In this document: positions 18,010-27,240 of the stretch, piece by piece
Layout: every line of letters begins with the position of its first letter
How positions within the stretch are numbered: position 1 is the first letter of the stretch
From: Christensenella intestinihominis
Lineage (GTDB): Bacteria > Bacillota > Clostridia > Christensenellales > Christensenellaceae
Direction: 5' to 3'
DNA: 64,000 nt
Assembly (NCBI RefSeq): GCF_001678845.1
Contig: NZ_MAIQ01000003.1
Coordinates: 124,001-188,000 of the forward strand
Program-made: the position numbers and the translations under genes
The notes under the pieces: generated by a model
The model's database searches: none
The model's input: only the letters and a program-made list of their open reading frames with translations
What the model was told of the DNA's origin: nothing

Positions 18010-19980
18010 ATGAAATGTAAAAAGAGCAGGCTGGGACTTATGATGTTCCTGATACTGGCGCTTGTGTTTGTGGGAACCACGGCGTTTGCCGTAGTCGGGA
18101 GCCAGATGTTTACCTGGGAGCCGGAGACGCCTTTCGCCGGGGGAAACCAGGGTTCCCCCGTTGTCCGGCCGGACGGGACAGTTTACCAGGGCGTGGATTT
18201 TTCGATCCCCGATGACCTGGAGTTCCACTTTACGACGGGACCGTACTCCCACTGGACAGCCGATCCGGGCCAGCCGGGCTACCAGAGTTGGGGACCCGCG
18301 GAGAATTTGGAGGGATATGGCAATTATTTAGATCGCTACCTGACCAAGTCGCAGCTGGACGAGATGCAGGCGACAGACCCGGAGGCACAGTTAGCTTTTA
18401 ATTGGAGCATCCAGTATGACCCGGACAAAAGTCCGTATGAAGCCCGCCAAAGCGAAGCGCCGGGGGATTTGTCCTTCGGGTTTCCCATACCGACCGAAGC
18501 GGAGGTAAAAGTGCATGCCGACTTCGTTTGGAAACTTCCGGAAAAGGTGCCCGGCGAGAAGCAAGACCCGCCCGAGAGGACGCTCGAAAGCGACGTCATC
18601 TCGACCACCGTCCCCGTTGGGAAGGGCCGTCCGGCCGTCTGGGGAGAGATGAAGGCAAAGCTTGAGGATAATACCGACTTCACGTTCATTCCAATGAACG
18701 ACCTTTCCCTCACCGTGGGCGATACGACCGTGAGGAGCCCCTACGCGGACGGGGACCCGGAAGGGCGGATCGACTTCGGCTACGACCGGATGCAGGCGGG
18801 CGCTTACGTGTGCACCTACTACAGCCTGGCGGGCCAAAGCGACAGGTCCGTGCCCGAAAACTTTGTCGCAGTGACGGTTTATGTGAAAGACGCGGACGGG
18901 GACAGGGTGGACCTTGGCTCCAAAATGTTCACGGCCGTGCCGCTGAACCTGTTCGGCGGCCGGACGAACAGCACGGAGGCCCAGGCCGCGCTTAACGTGG
19001 TGCCTTGGAACGAACCGTGCGACCCGCCGACAATCGCGAGCACGACCCCCGCATTGAAGGGAGAACCCAACCTTTCCAAGCTGGAGCCCGGCGTGTATAC
19101 GCTGTTGGCAGATTCGGCCGCGAACGGTTATAACGAGGCTTCTACGGGCAACGTAATCGGCTCGATCACAGTAATGGGGATCACGGGGGTTTCCGTCGAT
19201 CCCGCGTCCTCCTCCGTTGAAAAGGGCGGAACACGGCAGTTTACGGCAAACGTGGATGTTTTGGAAACCGATCAGGACAAGCTAGGCGACAAAACCGTCA
19301 CGTGGTCGGTTTCGGGCCAGAAATCCAGGGATACGAAGATCGACCCCAAAACGGGATTGCTTGCCGTCGGCGAAGATGAAAAGGCCGGTACGGCGCTTAC
19401 CGTAACGGCGGAAAGCGTTTTCGACAACAACGGCCAGGGCAGGAAACAGGGCGAGGCGCAGGTGACAGTCACCGAGCCCGACCACAGCGTAACCAACGGC
19501 ACATCGGAAATACAGCCGGGCCATGACGGGCACTGGGAATTTTCCGGTAAATTTGCCAACCTGAGCAGGCTGAGCCTGAACGGCACGGATTTTACGATCA
19601 TTCCCGAAAGCGCGACGAAGGCGCAGCTGAAATATCCGGGTTATAACGGCGTCGCGGGCATCGCGGAGGAAGGCAGCGTAAAGGTGACGCTGTATAAGGA
19701 ATTCCTTGCCACCCTGCCCGCCGGGGAATATAAGCTGGAGGCCGCGTTTGACGACGGCGGGGTGCAGAACATCGGTTCCGCACAGTTCACCGTGATAAGG
19801 GAAGAAACACAGCCGACCGCAACGGCGACGGCAGCACCAACAGCCACGACGGCGCCAACCGGCGCTCCTAAAACGGGCGACGAAACAAACGTTTGGCTGT
19901 GGCTTGTCCTTGCGGCGGCAGGAAGCGCAGGGATCATCTGGTTTGTGCATCGGAACAAAAAAGCGGAAGCGCCGAAATAA
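18010..19980 (+). CDS. PKTGD-anchored cell-surface protein, Big-like domain, copy 1
   Basis: 656 residues. Signal peptide: KKSRLGLMMFLILALVFVG, cleaved near AFA (about residue 31). A unique N-terminal ectodomain of about 350 residues follows. A bacterial Ig-like (Big) domain begins VSVDPASSSVEKGGTRQF, and a second beta domain ends IGSAQFTVIREE. Then come a Pro/Thr/Ala stalk, the sorting signal APKTGDE, a hydrophobic segment WLWLVLAAAGSAGIIWFV and a basic tail. This is the layout of sortase substrates with a PKTGD variant of LPXTG; no sortase gene is in the window. RBS CGGAGGATGG. First of three tandem paralogues. Confidence 0.85.
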   Translation: MKCKKSRLGLMMFLILALVFVGTTAFAVVGSQMFTWEPETPFAGGNQGSPVVRPDGTVYQGVDFSIPDDLEFHFTTGPYSHWTADPGQPGYQSWGPAENLEGYGNYLDRYLTKSQLDEMQATDPEAQLAFNWSIQYDPDKSPYEARQSEAPGDLSFGFPIPTEAEVKVHADFVWKLPEKVPGEKQDPPERTLESDVISTTVPVGKGRPAVWGEMKAKLEDNTDFTFIPMNDLSLTVGDTTVRSPYADGDPEGRIDFGYDRMQAGAYVCTYYSLAGQSDRSVPENFVAVTVYVKDADGDRVDLGSKMFTAVPLNLFGGRTNSTEAQAALNVVPWNEPCDPPTIASTTPALKGEPNLSKLEPGVYTLLADSAANGYNEASTGNVIGSITVMGITGVSVDPASSSVEKGGTRQFTANVDVLETDQDKLGDKTVTWSVSGQKSRDTKIDPKTGLLAVGEDEKAGTALTVTAESVFDNNGQGRKQGEAQVTVTEPDHSVTNGTSEIQPGHDGHWEFSGKFANLSRLSLNGTDFTIIPESATKAQLKYPGYNGVAGIAEEGSVKVTLYKEFLATLPAGEYKLEAAFDDGGVQNIGSAQFTVIREETQPTATATAAPTATTAPTGAPKTGDETNVWLWLVLAAAGSAGIIWFVHRNKKAEAPK

Positions 19981-20080
19981 AACGAACGCGTCATACAGGC
20001 AAAAGGGGCCTTTTGACAGGATCGGCAATCGGCGCGGCCCGAAACGGGCGCGGTAAAAATTTTTCACAGGGGGCTATAAA

Positions 20081-22009
20081 ATGAAAAAGGGAAAGAAGAG
20101 CAAAATGACGCTGGGGATTATCCTCATATTGGTCCTTATGTTTGTGGGGAGCACGGTGCTTGCCGCGGGCGAGGACCCGCGTATGTTCACTTGGTCGCCG
20201 AACCCGATCATCGCCGGCGGGGACACCTTAAGGAGTGTCGTTTTCAATCCGCCGGAAGAGATGGTATTCTTTAACGACGAATACGTGCCCGTCTACGACA
20301 CGGACAACACCACCATAATAGACTGGAAACTCGAAAGGACTACGTTCACCAAGTCGCTGAAAGACTTGAGGGATATGTACGCGACGGACGCGGGGGCGGA
20401 CCCGAGCTTTGTATGGGAATACCCGAACCCGACGTACCCGGGACAGACGCTTAATTTCAAAAACGACAACAAAGACCCGGACGATCCATTTGCCGGCAAG
20501 ACCTATTTCCTGGTACCGCAGCCGACATTCGAGATGTCCCTGAAGGTCAGGTATTACCTTCCCAGGCCGTCGGTATGGAACAGCGATGACCCCAACCCAA
20601 CCGACCCGAGCGCCTTGGGGAAGAACCCCGGCCGCAGCAACTTCGCGGCGTTCAACTACGGCGGAGACCTTCCCGACACAGGCGTCGTGACCCAGGTTTC
20701 CGTCGATAAGGGGCAGCCCATCCTCTCCGGCACCTGGCCCCAGACAAACGAGCCGCTCCAGAATATGATCGAGATGAACAACCTGGCGATGCCCGCGGGC
20801 GCGACGGATATACCCGATCCCAACAGCCCGTATACGCTGAAGGACAAAACATGGTACCGCAACGGCTTTTATGTGTACGCGGCCAAGAGCGTCGCGGGCG
20901 AGGGCTCGGGCTCGCAGTACGAAGTTCCGGTGGACGTTACGGTCTATGTGGAAGACGGGGGCCAGCGCGTAGACCTGGGCGCGGAGGAGATGATGCCCGC
21001 TGTGATCAACGATATTAACGGGAAGGCTTTTCCCGCTCCCGACCAGTATACAAAGTTTGACCTTCCAACGGTTCCCTTTGACGGGGCGGCGCTCTCCAAG
21101 CTGAAGCCCGGCGAGTACACGCTGCTGGCCGATACGGGGGCCAATATGAACAACGAGGCGACGCATGGGCAGGAGATTGGCACGCTTAAGGTGGCGGGCA
21201 TATCGAAGGTTTCCGTCGATCCCGCGTCCTCGTCCGTTGAAAAGGGAGCGGCGCAGCAGTTTACGGCAAACGTGGACGTTGTGGAGACCGATCAGGACAA
21301 GGTGGGCGACAAATCTGTCGTATGGTCGGTTTCCGGCCAGAAATCCAGGGATACGAAGATCGATCCACAGACCGGGCTGCTGACCGTCAGCGCGGACGAA
21401 CAGGCAGGCACGATTACCGTGACGGCGGAAAGCGTTTTCGACAATAACGGCCAGGACAAGGTGCGCGGCGAGGCGAAGGTGACGGTCATCGAGCCGGACC
21501 ACAGCGTGACCAACGGCACAACGGAAATACGGCCGGGCCAGGACGGGCATTGGGAATTTTCCGGTACATTCTCCAACTTAAGAAGGCTGAGCCTGAACGG
21601 CACGGATTTTACGATCATTCCCGAAAGCGCAACGAAGGCGCAGCTGAAATACCCGGGTTATAACGGCGTCGCGGGGATCGCCGAGGAAGACAGCGTGAAG
21701 GTAACGCTGTATAAGCAATTTCTCGCCACCCTGCCCGCGGGAGAATATAAGCTGGAAGCATTTTTTGACGACGGCGGGGTGCAGAACATCGGCTTTGCGC
21801 AGTTCACCGTCGTAAAAGAAGAAACACAGCCGACCGCAACGGCGACGGCGGCACCGGCAGCCACGACGGCGCCAACCCCAACGGCGCCAACCGGCGCTCC
21901 TAAAACGGGCGACGAAACAAACGTTTGGCTGTGGCTTGTCCTTGCGGCGGCAAGCGCGTGTGCATTGCTTATGGTGGCACAAAAAAAGGCAGTCGTGAAT
22001 AAAAAATAA
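20081..22009 (+). CDS. PKTGD-anchored cell-surface protein, Big-like domain, copy 2
   Basis: 642 residues. Signal peptide MKKGKKSKMTLGIILILVL ends near VLAAG. The N-terminal ectodomain differs from copy 1, although YTLLADTGANMNNEA matches YTLLADSAANGYNEA. From about residue 375 the Big-like and second beta domain are nearly identical to copy 1 at protein and DNA level. The stalk has two extra PT units, then APKTGDE, a hydrophobic stretch and KKAVVNKK. RBS AGGGGGC before the ATG; 100 bp after copy 1. The pattern, variable head on constant wall-proximal module, suggests diversified binding or antigenic faces. Confidence 0.85.
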   Translation: MKKGKKSKMTLGIILILVLMFVGSTVLAAGEDPRMFTWSPNPIIAGGDTLRSVVFNPPEEMVFFNDEYVPVYDTDNTTIIDWKLERTTFTKSLKDLRDMYATDAGADPSFVWEYPNPTYPGQTLNFKNDNKDPDDPFAGKTYFLVPQPTFEMSLKVRYYLPRPSVWNSDDPNPTDPSALGKNPGRSNFAAFNYGGDLPDTGVVTQVSVDKGQPILSGTWPQTNEPLQNMIEMNNLAMPAGATDIPDPNSPYTLKDKTWYRNGFYVYAAKSVAGEGSGSQYEVPVDVTVYVEDGGQRVDLGAEEMMPAVINDINGKAFPAPDQYTKFDLPTVPFDGAALSKLKPGEYTLLADTGANMNNEATHGQEIGTLKVAGISKVSVDPASSSVEKGAAQQFTANVDVVETDQDKVGDKSVVWSVSGQKSRDTKIDPQTGLLTVSADEQAGTITVTAESVFDNNGQDKVRGEAKVTVIEPDHSVTNGTTEIRPGQDGHWEFSGTFSNLRRLSLNGTDFTIIPESATKAQLKYPGYNGVAGIAEEDSVKVTLYKQFLATLPAGEYKLEAFFDDGGVQNIGFAQFTVVKEETQPTATATAAPAATTAPTPTAPTGAPKTGDETNVWLWLVLAAASACALLMVAQKKAVVNKK

Positions 22010-22150
22010 TTCCGGGCAAGACACGCGCCATAGCGGGAACAGCTTCCGGGGCATATTTCCTGCAACAGAAATCATATCAACAAGGGGGTGTCATCGTATG
22101 CCGCCTCTCACGGAATCGGAATAAAGAACCTGCACTGGAGGGACACAAAA

Positions 22151-22960
22151 ATGAAACGCAAAAAGAACAAACTGGGACTTATCTTGATCCTCATCCTGGC
22201 GCTAACCTTCGTGGGGACCACGGTGGTCGCCGCGGCGGACGGGGACACGCCCGCGTTTACCTGGGACCCGGAAACGATCATCGCCGGCGACAGGGACGCC
22301 ATTATTGGCGATAATAAGGACGCCAGGACCGTCATATTCTCCTGCCCGGAAAAAATGGTGTTCGAAGCGAAGTACGACTTGCCAGTCACCAACGGGCAAG
22401 GCGAGGTAATAGACTGGCTGCCCGAGGCGACGTCGGCGTTTTTTACCATGACGCCGGATGACGTATATAACAAGCTGCCTGTGGCCGCGGAGCCGAGCAC
22501 TATATGGCACTATATGTCTGCTCAGCAACCGGAGCCAACGCAGACCATCGGACAATACGGCACCGACGGCAAAGCGTGGCATGCCTTCAGCGTACCGGAC
22601 TACTACAAGGTCTGGGTGGACGTCCAGTACAAGTGGTCCGGCATGCCGACGGATAGTCAGGAGTATCGGTGGGCGAAGTACCATACGGAGGGCATTATCA
22701 CCGTCGAAAAAGGGCAGCCGGTCCTCAGCGACCACTTGCACCAGGCGGTCAACAGGGACACGCATGATGAATATAATATGAACCACCTGACCATTCAGGC
22801 GGGCGCGCAGCAGATAAACGCCCCCGACAAGTATGAGAGGTTCTACACAACCTGGCACCGCGACCCGCATGGCCTTTATGTGACTGCGAACAAGACCGCC
22901 GCGGGCCATGGCGATGATAATTATATTTTGATTATGCAGGGGGGGGGCGCCTCCTCTTGA
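22151..22960 (+). CDS. Surface protein copy 3, N-terminal part, cut by frameshift
   Basis: 269 residues as read. Signal peptide MKRKKNKLGLILILILALT ends near VVAAADG, and an ectodomain with FTWDPETIIAGDRDAI matches the FTW-P-NPIIAGG and FTWEPETPFAGG openings of copies 1 and 2. The frame runs into a nine-G tract and stops at TGA 11 bp later. Removing one G joins it to the frame of the downstream part at PLDVTVYV, exactly where copy 2 reads PVDVTVYV. ATG with GGAGGG upstream; a longer in-frame start at 22088 is rejected because the signal peptide begins here. In the present sequence the product would be secreted but not wall-anchored. Confidence 0.75.
   Translation: MKRKKNKLGLILILILALTFVGTTVVAAADGDTPAFTWDPETIIAGDRDAIIGDNKDARTVIFSCPEKMVFEAKYDLPVTNGQGEVIDWLPEATSAFFTMTPDDVYNKLPVAAEPSTIWHYMSAQQPEPTQTIGQYGTDGKAWHAFSVPDYYKVWVDVQYKWSGMPTDSQEYRWAKYHTEGIITVEKGQPVLSDHLHQAVNRDTHDEYNMNHLTIQAGAQQINAPDKYERFYTTWHRDPHGLYVTANKTAAGHGDDNYILIMQGGGASS
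22939..22947 (+). repeat. Homopolymer G9 at the frameshift
   Basis: Nine consecutive G residues within the coding sequence of surface protein copy 3. A tract of 8 restores the full-length frame; 9, as here, gives early termination. This is the sequence context for slipped-strand phase variation, but also for sequencing or assembly error. Confidence 0.9.
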
Positions 22961-22973
22961 CGTTACGGTTTAC

Positions 22974-24104
22974 GTGGAGGACGAGGACAAAGGCAGGGTG
23001 GTGCTGGGCGCCAAATCCTTTGCGATAGACCTGATCAATGGTTACGACGGGGAGAATGTAGGTTTTCAAGAGTATAAGCTTCCCACGGTTGACGTTGACC
23101 CTGCGAAGCTCAGCAGCCTCAGGCCCGGCGTGTACGTTCTGAAGGCCGATGCGGCGGCGAATAAGTTCAACGACGCGACGACGAGCGAGATCGGCGAACT
23201 GACGGTAGTGGGCGTGTCGAAGGTCACTGTCGAGCCCGCGTCGCTGTCCGTGGAAAAAGGGGAAACACAGCAGCAGAAGTTTACGGCGACCGTGTACGTT
23301 GTGGAATCAGACCAGGATAAGGTGGATAAGAAAACCGTCACATGGTCGGTTTCCGGCCAGAAGTCCAGGGATACGAAGATCGATCCACAGACCGGGCTGC
23401 TGACCGTCGGCGAGGACGAGAAGGCGGGAACGATCACCGTGACGGCGGAAAGCGTTTTCGACAACTATGGCCAGGGAAAGACAAAAGGCAAGGCGCAGGT
23501 GACGGTCACCGAGCCGGACCACAGCGTAACCAATGATACGCCGGAAGTGCAGCCGGGCCAGGACGGGCACTGGGAATTTGCGGGGAAATTTGCCAACCTG
23601 AGCAGGCTGAGCCTGAACGGCACGGATTTTACAATCGTGCCGAAAAGCGAAACGAAGGCGCAGCTGAAATACCCGGGCTATAGCGGCGTCGCGGGCATCG
23701 CGGAGGAAGGCAGCGTGAAAGTGACGCTGAATAAGGAATTCCTTGCCACCCTGCCCGCCGGGAAATATAAGCTGGAAGCATTTTTCAACGACGGCGGGGT
23801 GCAGAACGTTGGTTCCACGCAGTTCACCGTGATCGGGGAAGAAACGCAGCCGACCGCAACGACGACGGCGGCACCGACCGCAACGACAGCACCAACAGCC
23901 ACGACGGGGCCGACAGTCACGGCAGCACCGACAACCACGACAGCACCGGCAGTTGCGACGGCGGCACCGACCCCAACGGCGCCAACCGGCGCCCCCCAAA
24001 CGGGCGACGAAACGAACATATGGCCGTGGGTAATACTGGTTGTTGCTGCGGGAGCGGCAATCCTGGCTGTCGTAATCTACCGAAGGAAAAGACATACAAA
24101 ATAA
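22974..24104 (+). CDS. Surface protein copy 3, C-terminal part (Big-like domain, PT stalk, PQTGDE anchor)
   Basis: 376 residues from the first GTG. The same frame is open back to the G9 tract. It contains the Big-like domain KVTVEPASLSVEKGETQQQ and the second beta domain found in copies 1 and 2, then a much longer Pro/Thr/Ala stalk of about 45 residues. The sorting signal GAPQTGDE, hydrophobic segment WPWVILVVAAGAAILAVVIY and tail RRKRHTK end it. There is no good ribosome binding site at the GTG, so it is best read as the second half of a frameshifted gene spanning 22151-24104 and not as an independent gene. Confidence 0.75.
   Translation: MEDEDKGRVVLGAKSFAIDLINGYDGENVGFQEYKLPTVDVDPAKLSSLRPGVYVLKADAAANKFNDATTSEIGELTVVGVSKVTVEPASLSVEKGETQQQKFTATVYVVESDQDKVDKKTVTWSVSGQKSRDTKIDPQTGLLTVGEDEKAGTITVTAESVFDNYGQGKTKGKAQVTVTEPDHSVTNDTPEVQPGQDGHWEFAGKFANLSRLSLNGTDFTIVPKSETKAQLKYPGYSGVAGIAEEGSVKVTLNKEFLATLPAGKYKLEAFFNDGGVQNVGSTQFTVIGEETQPTATTTAAPTATTAPTATTGPTVTAAPTTTTAPAVATAAPTPTAPTGAPQTGDETNIWPWVILVVAAGAAILAVVIYRRKRHTK
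23851..23990 (+). repeat. Degenerate repeats encoding a Pro/Thr/Ala stalk
   Basis: Imperfect repeats of GCACCGACN-type codons encode APTATT, APTTTT and similar units. The matching stalks in copies 1 and 2 are shorter, showing that the unit number varies between paralogues. It probably spans the cell wall. Confidence 0.6.
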
Positions 24105-24155
24105 AGACCTGTCCTTTTCGAATGGATGGCGGGAACCAAAACAGGAGGAAAAAGC

Positions 24156-26189
24156 ATGAGGAAAAAACACATAATCTTGACAGCGGTCCTGATTCTGGCG
24201 CTCGCGCTGGCGGCGTGTACGCCGCAGCCCACAGAGGGCGGCGCAGCGCCGTCTGCACCGGCCCCCGCGGAAACGGTGCAGGCAGAAGAAGAAAATACGG
24301 CGGCGGAATTCGACGCTTCTTCCAAGCTGCCGACGGAGCAGACCATCGCCGCGCAGGACGGCGTGTACGCGCTGCTTGATTTCACGGACGAGCAGGAAAA
24401 GGAATTCGCGCAAAAAGGGCTTTTGGCCGCGCCGGACGAACTGGAACTCAAGGACGATACCGGAAAAGTGGTATGGAGCCAGAAGGCGTACGACTTCCTG
24501 GACGCCGAAGCGCCGGATACGGCAAACCCCAGCCTGTGGCGCAACGCGCAGCTCAATCATCTATACGGGCTGTTCGAGGTGGCGGACGGCGTCTACCAGG
24601 TGCGCGGGTACGACATGACAAATATCACGTTCATCGAGGGAGATACGGGCTGGATCGTGTTCGATCCGCTGATGAGCACGGAATGTTCGGCGGCGGCGAA
24701 AGCGCTGGTAGACGAAACACTGGGCGAGCGGCCGGTTACGGGCATCGTCATGAGCCATCCGCACGTGGACCACTACGGCGGCATCAAGGGCATTATTACG
24801 GAAGAGCAGGCGGCGGATATTCCCATCATCGTGCCCGAAGGGTTCCACGAGCACGCGGTCAGCGAAAACGTATATGCGGGCAACGCCATGGGGCGGCGCG
24901 CGGGCTACCAATACGGCACCATCCTTGAGCCGGGGGAGGCCGGTTCCCTTTCCATCGGCATCGGCATGGGGCAGTCCAAGGGAACCGTTTCCTATATTAC
25001 GCCCAACGACACGATCACCAAAACCGGCGAGACGCGCACGGTGGACGGCGTGGAAATGGAATTCCAGATGACGCCGGGCACGGAAGCGCCCGCCGAGATG
25101 AACACGTGGTTCCCGCAGAAAAACGCGCTGTGGCTGGCGGAAAACTGCACGGGCACGCTGCACAACCTGTATACGCTGCGCGGCGCGGAGGTGCGCGACG
25201 GCAACGCGTGGGCGGAATACATCATGGAAGCCATCACGCGCTACGGCGACAAGGCCGAAGTGGTGTTCCAGGCGCACAACTGGCCGCACTGGGGCAACGA
25301 TTTTATCAACGAATACATGCAGAACACGGCGGCCATGTACAAGTTCATCAATGACCAGACGCTGATGTATTTAAACCAGGGTTACACGTCGGACGAAATT
25401 TCAAATATGATTCAGCTGCCCGAAGCATTGGAAAAGAACTGGTACACGCGGCAGTATTACGGCACGGTGGCGCACAACTCCAAGGCGGTTTATCAGAAAT
25501 ACATGGGTTGGTACGACGCGAACCCGGTAAACTTAAACCCGCTTGCGCCGTCCGACAGCGCCCAAAAGTATGTGGAATACCTTGGCGATACGGAGGAAGT
25601 ACTGAGGAAGGCAAAGGAGGACTTTGATAACGGGGAATACCAGTGGGTGGCGGAGATCACGAACGTGCTGGTGTTCGCCGACCCGGGAAACGAACAGGCG
25701 CGCTACCTTTGCGCCGACGCGCTGGAACAGCTTGCATACCAGGCGGAATCCGGCACGTGGCGAAACGCCTACCTCTCGGGGGCGAAGGAACTGCGGGACG
25801 GTACGACGAACGATCCGGACAAAAAGGCCAACGCCAGCGCCGATTTGCAGCGCGCGATGACGCCGGACATGATGTTCGACCAGATGGGCATCCTGCTGGA
25901 CGCGAACGCCGCGCAGGATTTGAACCTCAAAATCAACTTCAACATCACGGACGAAGAGCCGTACCTTGTGACCGTGGATTCGGGCGTACTCCTGTACCAG
26001 AAGGGCGCGCAGGCGGATGACGCGGACGCGACGCTCACGCTGCCGCGCGCGGCGATGTTTGCCATCCTCGCCAAAGACGCGGAGCAGCAAAAGCAGAATA
26101 TCACCATCGAAGGAGACCGGGACGTGATCGGCAAGCTGACGGAGCACATGGTGACCTACGACTTTTTCTTCAACATCGTGGAGCCGTAA
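24156..26189 (+). CDS. Alkyl/aryl-sulfatase-like metallo-beta-lactamase-fold lipoprotein
   Basis: 677 residues. Lipoprotein signal: RKKHIILTAVLILALALAAC, lipidated Cys about 21. The MBL domain carries the dizinc motif SHPHVDHYGG (about 200); NCTGTLHNLYTLRGAEVRD and AHNWPHWG supply further family motifs. A helical dimerisation part and a C-terminal SCP2-like domain (from about 560) follow, the arrangement of SdsA/BDS1-type (class III) alkylsulfatases, which hydrolyse organic sulfate esters. AGGAGGAAAAAGC precedes the ATG. It lies 51 bp after the surface-protein genes on the same strand. Outer-face localisation suits an extracellular sulfate ester, perhaps host- or detergent-derived; substrate unknown. 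Confidence 0.85.
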   Translation: MRKKHIILTAVLILALALAACTPQPTEGGAAPSAPAPAETVQAEEENTAAEFDASSKLPTEQTIAAQDGVYALLDFTDEQEKEFAQKGLLAAPDELELKDDTGKVVWSQKAYDFLDAEAPDTANPSLWRNAQLNHLYGLFEVADGVYQVRGYDMTNITFIEGDTGWIVFDPLMSTECSAAAKALVDETLGERPVTGIVMSHPHVDHYGGIKGIITEEQAADIPIIVPEGFHEHAVSENVYAGNAMGRRAGYQYGTILEPGEAGSLSIGIGMGQSKGTVSYITPNDTITKTGETRTVDGVEMEFQMTPGTEAPAEMNTWFPQKNALWLAENCTGTLHNLYTLRGAEVRDGNAWAEYIMEAITRYGDKAEVVFQAHNWPHWGNDFINEYMQNTAAMYKFINDQTLMYLNQGYTSDEISNMIQLPEALEKNWYTRQYYGTVAHNSKAVYQKYMGWYDANPVNLNPLAPSDSAQKYVEYLGDTEEVLRKAKEDFDNGEYQWVAEITNVLVFADPGNEQARYLCADALEQLAYQAESGTWRNAYLSGAKELRDGTTNDPDKKANASADLQRAMTPDMMFDQMGILLDANAAQDLNLKINFNITDEEPYLVTVDSGVLLYQKGAQADDADATLTLPRAAMFAILAKDAEQQKQNITIEGDRDVIGKLTEHMVTYDFFFNIVEP

Positions 26190-26244
26190 TCCGCGGCCTG
26201 CGGCGCTCTGCAAGTTGAGGGAGCCAAAATTTTTTCACAATAAA

Positions 26245-26276
26245 AAAAGAGGAAAGGCATCCCCCTTTCCTCTTTT
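26245..26276. terminator. Bidirectional terminator between sulfatase-like gene and merR
   Basis: AAAAGAGGAAAGG and CCTTTCCTCTTTT form a long A/T-ended stem, with runs of A and T on the two sides; it lies between convergent genes. Confidence 0.75.
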
Positions 26277-26284
26277 TCATTGCT

Positions 26285-27109
26285 TTACTCCACCTTCTTC
26301 ACGGGGAACTGTATCTCCGTCATCCATTCGGCTTCGGTTTCCTTGTTCCAGATGCCGTCGATATAGCTTTCGCGCGGCTCGCCGCACAGCTCATACCCGT
26401 TCTGTGCAATCCATTCCGCAACGAACGCGTGGGCCGGGGCAAAGGTGTCGTAGCCTCCGTAATGCCTGACGCACACCGCCTCCGGCACCTCGGGAATGGT
26501 TTTAAAGGTCACGAGGTCCGAATCCTCCTTTGCTTCCACCACCGCCTCGCACATCTCCATATCGATATCCGTTTCGCGGTATTCGCCGTCGCGGCAGATA
26601 TTGAAGCAGTACGCGGGCTCCGCGCATTCGCAGCCGAGGCGCATCATCTCCGGGCCCATCACGTTCGGCATCAGGTCAAACAGCGCCCCGTGGTCCGGGA
26701 TCACCCGGCGCATAGACGCGACGGTGCATCCCGGGATTCTTTTGATAACCGGTTCATATTCCTGCATGGCTTCTCCTGTTCCGTACAGCAGGAAATGTTC
26801 AAGCCTCGCGGCCTTGCCGTTTTCCTCCGCAATCCGGTCCCCGATTTCCTGCTGCTTGCGCACAATGCGGCGGTAAAGCTCCCCGCTGCCGGGCGCAAGC
26901 TCGATCATCCCCAATATTTCCGGCAGGGAAAACCCCATTCGTTTGAACTCGAGGATGCGCCGCAGGCGCACCGCCTGTTCGTGTCCGTAATAGCGGTAGC
27001 CTGTTTCGCGGTCCACATAGCCGGGCGCAAGCAGGCCGACCTCGTCGTAATGCCGCAGGGTTTTGGGCGTAACCTGATAAATTTTCGAGAACATCCCGAT
27101 GCTGTACAT
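26285..27109 (-). CDS. MerR-family regulator with GyrI-like effector-binding domain
   Basis: 274 residues. The N-terminal winged HTH (1-70) reads MFSKIYQVTPKTLRHYDEVGLL and GYRYYGHEQAVRLRRIL. A coiled-coil dimerisation helix (about 75-115) comes next. The C-terminal part from about 120 (GCTVASMRRVIPDHGALFDL through WMTEIQFPVKK) matches GyrI/Rob-like ligand domains that bind hydrophobic compounds, as in BmrR. It is alone between terminators; target genes are not evident. It is convergent with the sulfatase-like gene. Confidence 0.85.
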   Translation of the reverse strand: MYSIGMFSKIYQVTPKTLRHYDEVGLLAPGYVDRETGYRYYGHEQAVRLRRILEFKRMGFSLPEILGMIELAPGSGELYRRIVRKQQEIGDRIAEENGKAARLEHFLLYGTGEAMQEYEPVIKRIPGCTVASMRRVIPDHGALFDLMPNVMGPEMMRLGCECAEPAYCFNICRDGEYRETDIDMEMCEAVVEAKEDSDLVTFKTIPEVPEAVCVRHYGGYDTFAPAHAFVAEWIAQNGYELCGEPRESYIDGIWNKETEAEWMTEIQFPVKKVE

Positions 27110-27195
27110 TGTTAAAATTCCCTTTCAAACGCGCGTGTTTAACGGGTGATATCAGTGTAAACCTTCCCGCACGGGGAGAGTCAAGCTTTTTTCGT

Positions 27196-27227
27196 CAAAA
27201 AAATCCGGCGCTTTCCCACGCCGGATT
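27196..27227 (-). terminator. Terminator of the small membrane protein gene
   Basis: Perfect 9-bp stem AATCCGGCG/CGCCGGATT, followed on the minus strand by a run of T (plus strand A7 at 27197-27203). It lies 14 bp after the stop. Confidence 0.75.
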
Positions 27228-27240
27228 CGGGTATCCCTTT

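Noticed and set aside
22151-24104. Programmed ribosomal frameshift at the G9 tract
   Set aside because: Possible in principle, but there is no typical slippery heptamer with downstream pseudoknot; homopolymer slippage of DNA or a sequencing error explains it more simply.
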